Assembly: GCA_021778805.1 (NCBI GenBank)
Contig: JAJYBV010000007.1
Span: 1-52,829 of the forward strand
From: Chloroflexota bacterium
Lineage (GTDB): Bacteria; Chloroflexota; Ktedonobacteria; Ktedonobacterales; JACDGC01
DNA length: 52,829 nt
Direction: 5' to 3'
Below, in pieces: positions 52,718 to 52,829 of this stretch (the stretch's first letter is position 1; each line of letters begins with the position of its first letter). A program made the position numbers and the translations under genes. The notes under the pieces were generated by a model. The model did no database searches. It was not told the DNA's origin and worked only from the letters and a program-made list of their open reading frames with translations.

Positions 52718-52829
52718 TTACGAATGGGACAAGACAGGAATGCGCGGGTTGAGTAACTCCTGAGTAAGGTAGTCATCCCATAAACGAGCCCGGACTTGGT
52801 AGAGCGTACAGCCGAGGCGTTGCGCCTGC
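52718..52829 (-). CDS. Partial ORF, possible transposase C-terminus
   Basis: Open minus-strand frame entering from the right edge and ending in TAA at 52718-52720. The 37 visible residues include LGCTLYQVRARLWDDYLTQE and end IPVLSHS. Composition is protein-like, and the window's left edge also carries an IS end, so a transposase is possible. I do not recognise the family. Confidence 0.4.
   Translation of the reverse strand, partial: QAQRLGCTLYQVRARLWDDYLTQELLNPRIPVLSHS

Overview
The window looks like a chromosomal segment of a free-living bacterium, most likely of the phylum Chloroflexota. This placement is inferred from gene content (multi-GAF proteins, a NYN-domain protein with a long acidic N-terminus, Pro/Thr-linked secreted proteins, GATLAVAL-type palindromic intergenic repeats) and not from any marker-gene phylogeny. 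Base composition is moderate, with an A+T-richer stretch at about 29.7-32.9 kb. Most genes have recognisable Shine-Dalgarno (SD) sites, and GTG and TTG starts are common.

Layout. 0-3 kb: the 3' end of an IS66-like transposase abuts, and apparently truncates, a 962-residue multi-GAF protein on the minus strand. 3.2-4.3 kb: a composite repeat with four tandem ~130-bp units. 4.3-8.2 kb: typA, then an ECF-like sigma factor coupled to an HTH-like partner. 8.3-12.4 kb: two lysophospholipid acyltransferases, a PimA-like mannosyltransferase and a CDP-alcohol phosphatidyltransferase, together resembling a phosphatidylinositol-mannoside pathway. 12.9-19.9 kb: NYN protein, a 648-residue protein of unknown function and a penicillin-acylase-type hydrolase. 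20.3-25.2 kb: isocitrate dehydrogenase, recF, an MFS transporter and bcp peroxiredoxin. 25.8-29.7 kb: a response regulator/histidine kinase pair and a MraY-like transferase with an extra C-terminal tail.

29.7-32.9 kb is an accessory island rich in repeats. It carries, on the minus strand, a secreted protein with a glycine-rich hydrophobic C-terminus and two small membrane proteins. I propose it, with modest confidence, as a bacteriocin/immunity-like locus. 33-37.7 kb: an Old Yellow Enzyme, two FluC (CrcB) fluoride channel subunits behind a clear fluoride riboswitch, a haemolysin III protein, an XRE regulator and a methyltransferase with a C-terminal zinc ribbon. 37.8-43.6 kb: a consensus promoter with a long structured leader before a secreted protein, an MshA-like glycosyltransferase, an inverted copy of the composite repeat and a large sedolisin (S53) protease lipoprotein. 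43.8-45 kb: rpsP-khpA-rimM. 45.2-49.6 kb: a chemoreceptor and a lipid-kinase/permuted-papain fusion. 49.5-52.7 kb: rpsU behind tandem promoters, then ybeY, dgkA, a GNAT acetyltransferase and a HAD phosphatase in one run. A second partial ORF enters from the right edge.

The most unusual contents are the dispersed modular repeat family (eight loci in 53 kb), the kinase/papain fusion, the bacteriocin-like island and the IS66 truncation of the GAF protein.
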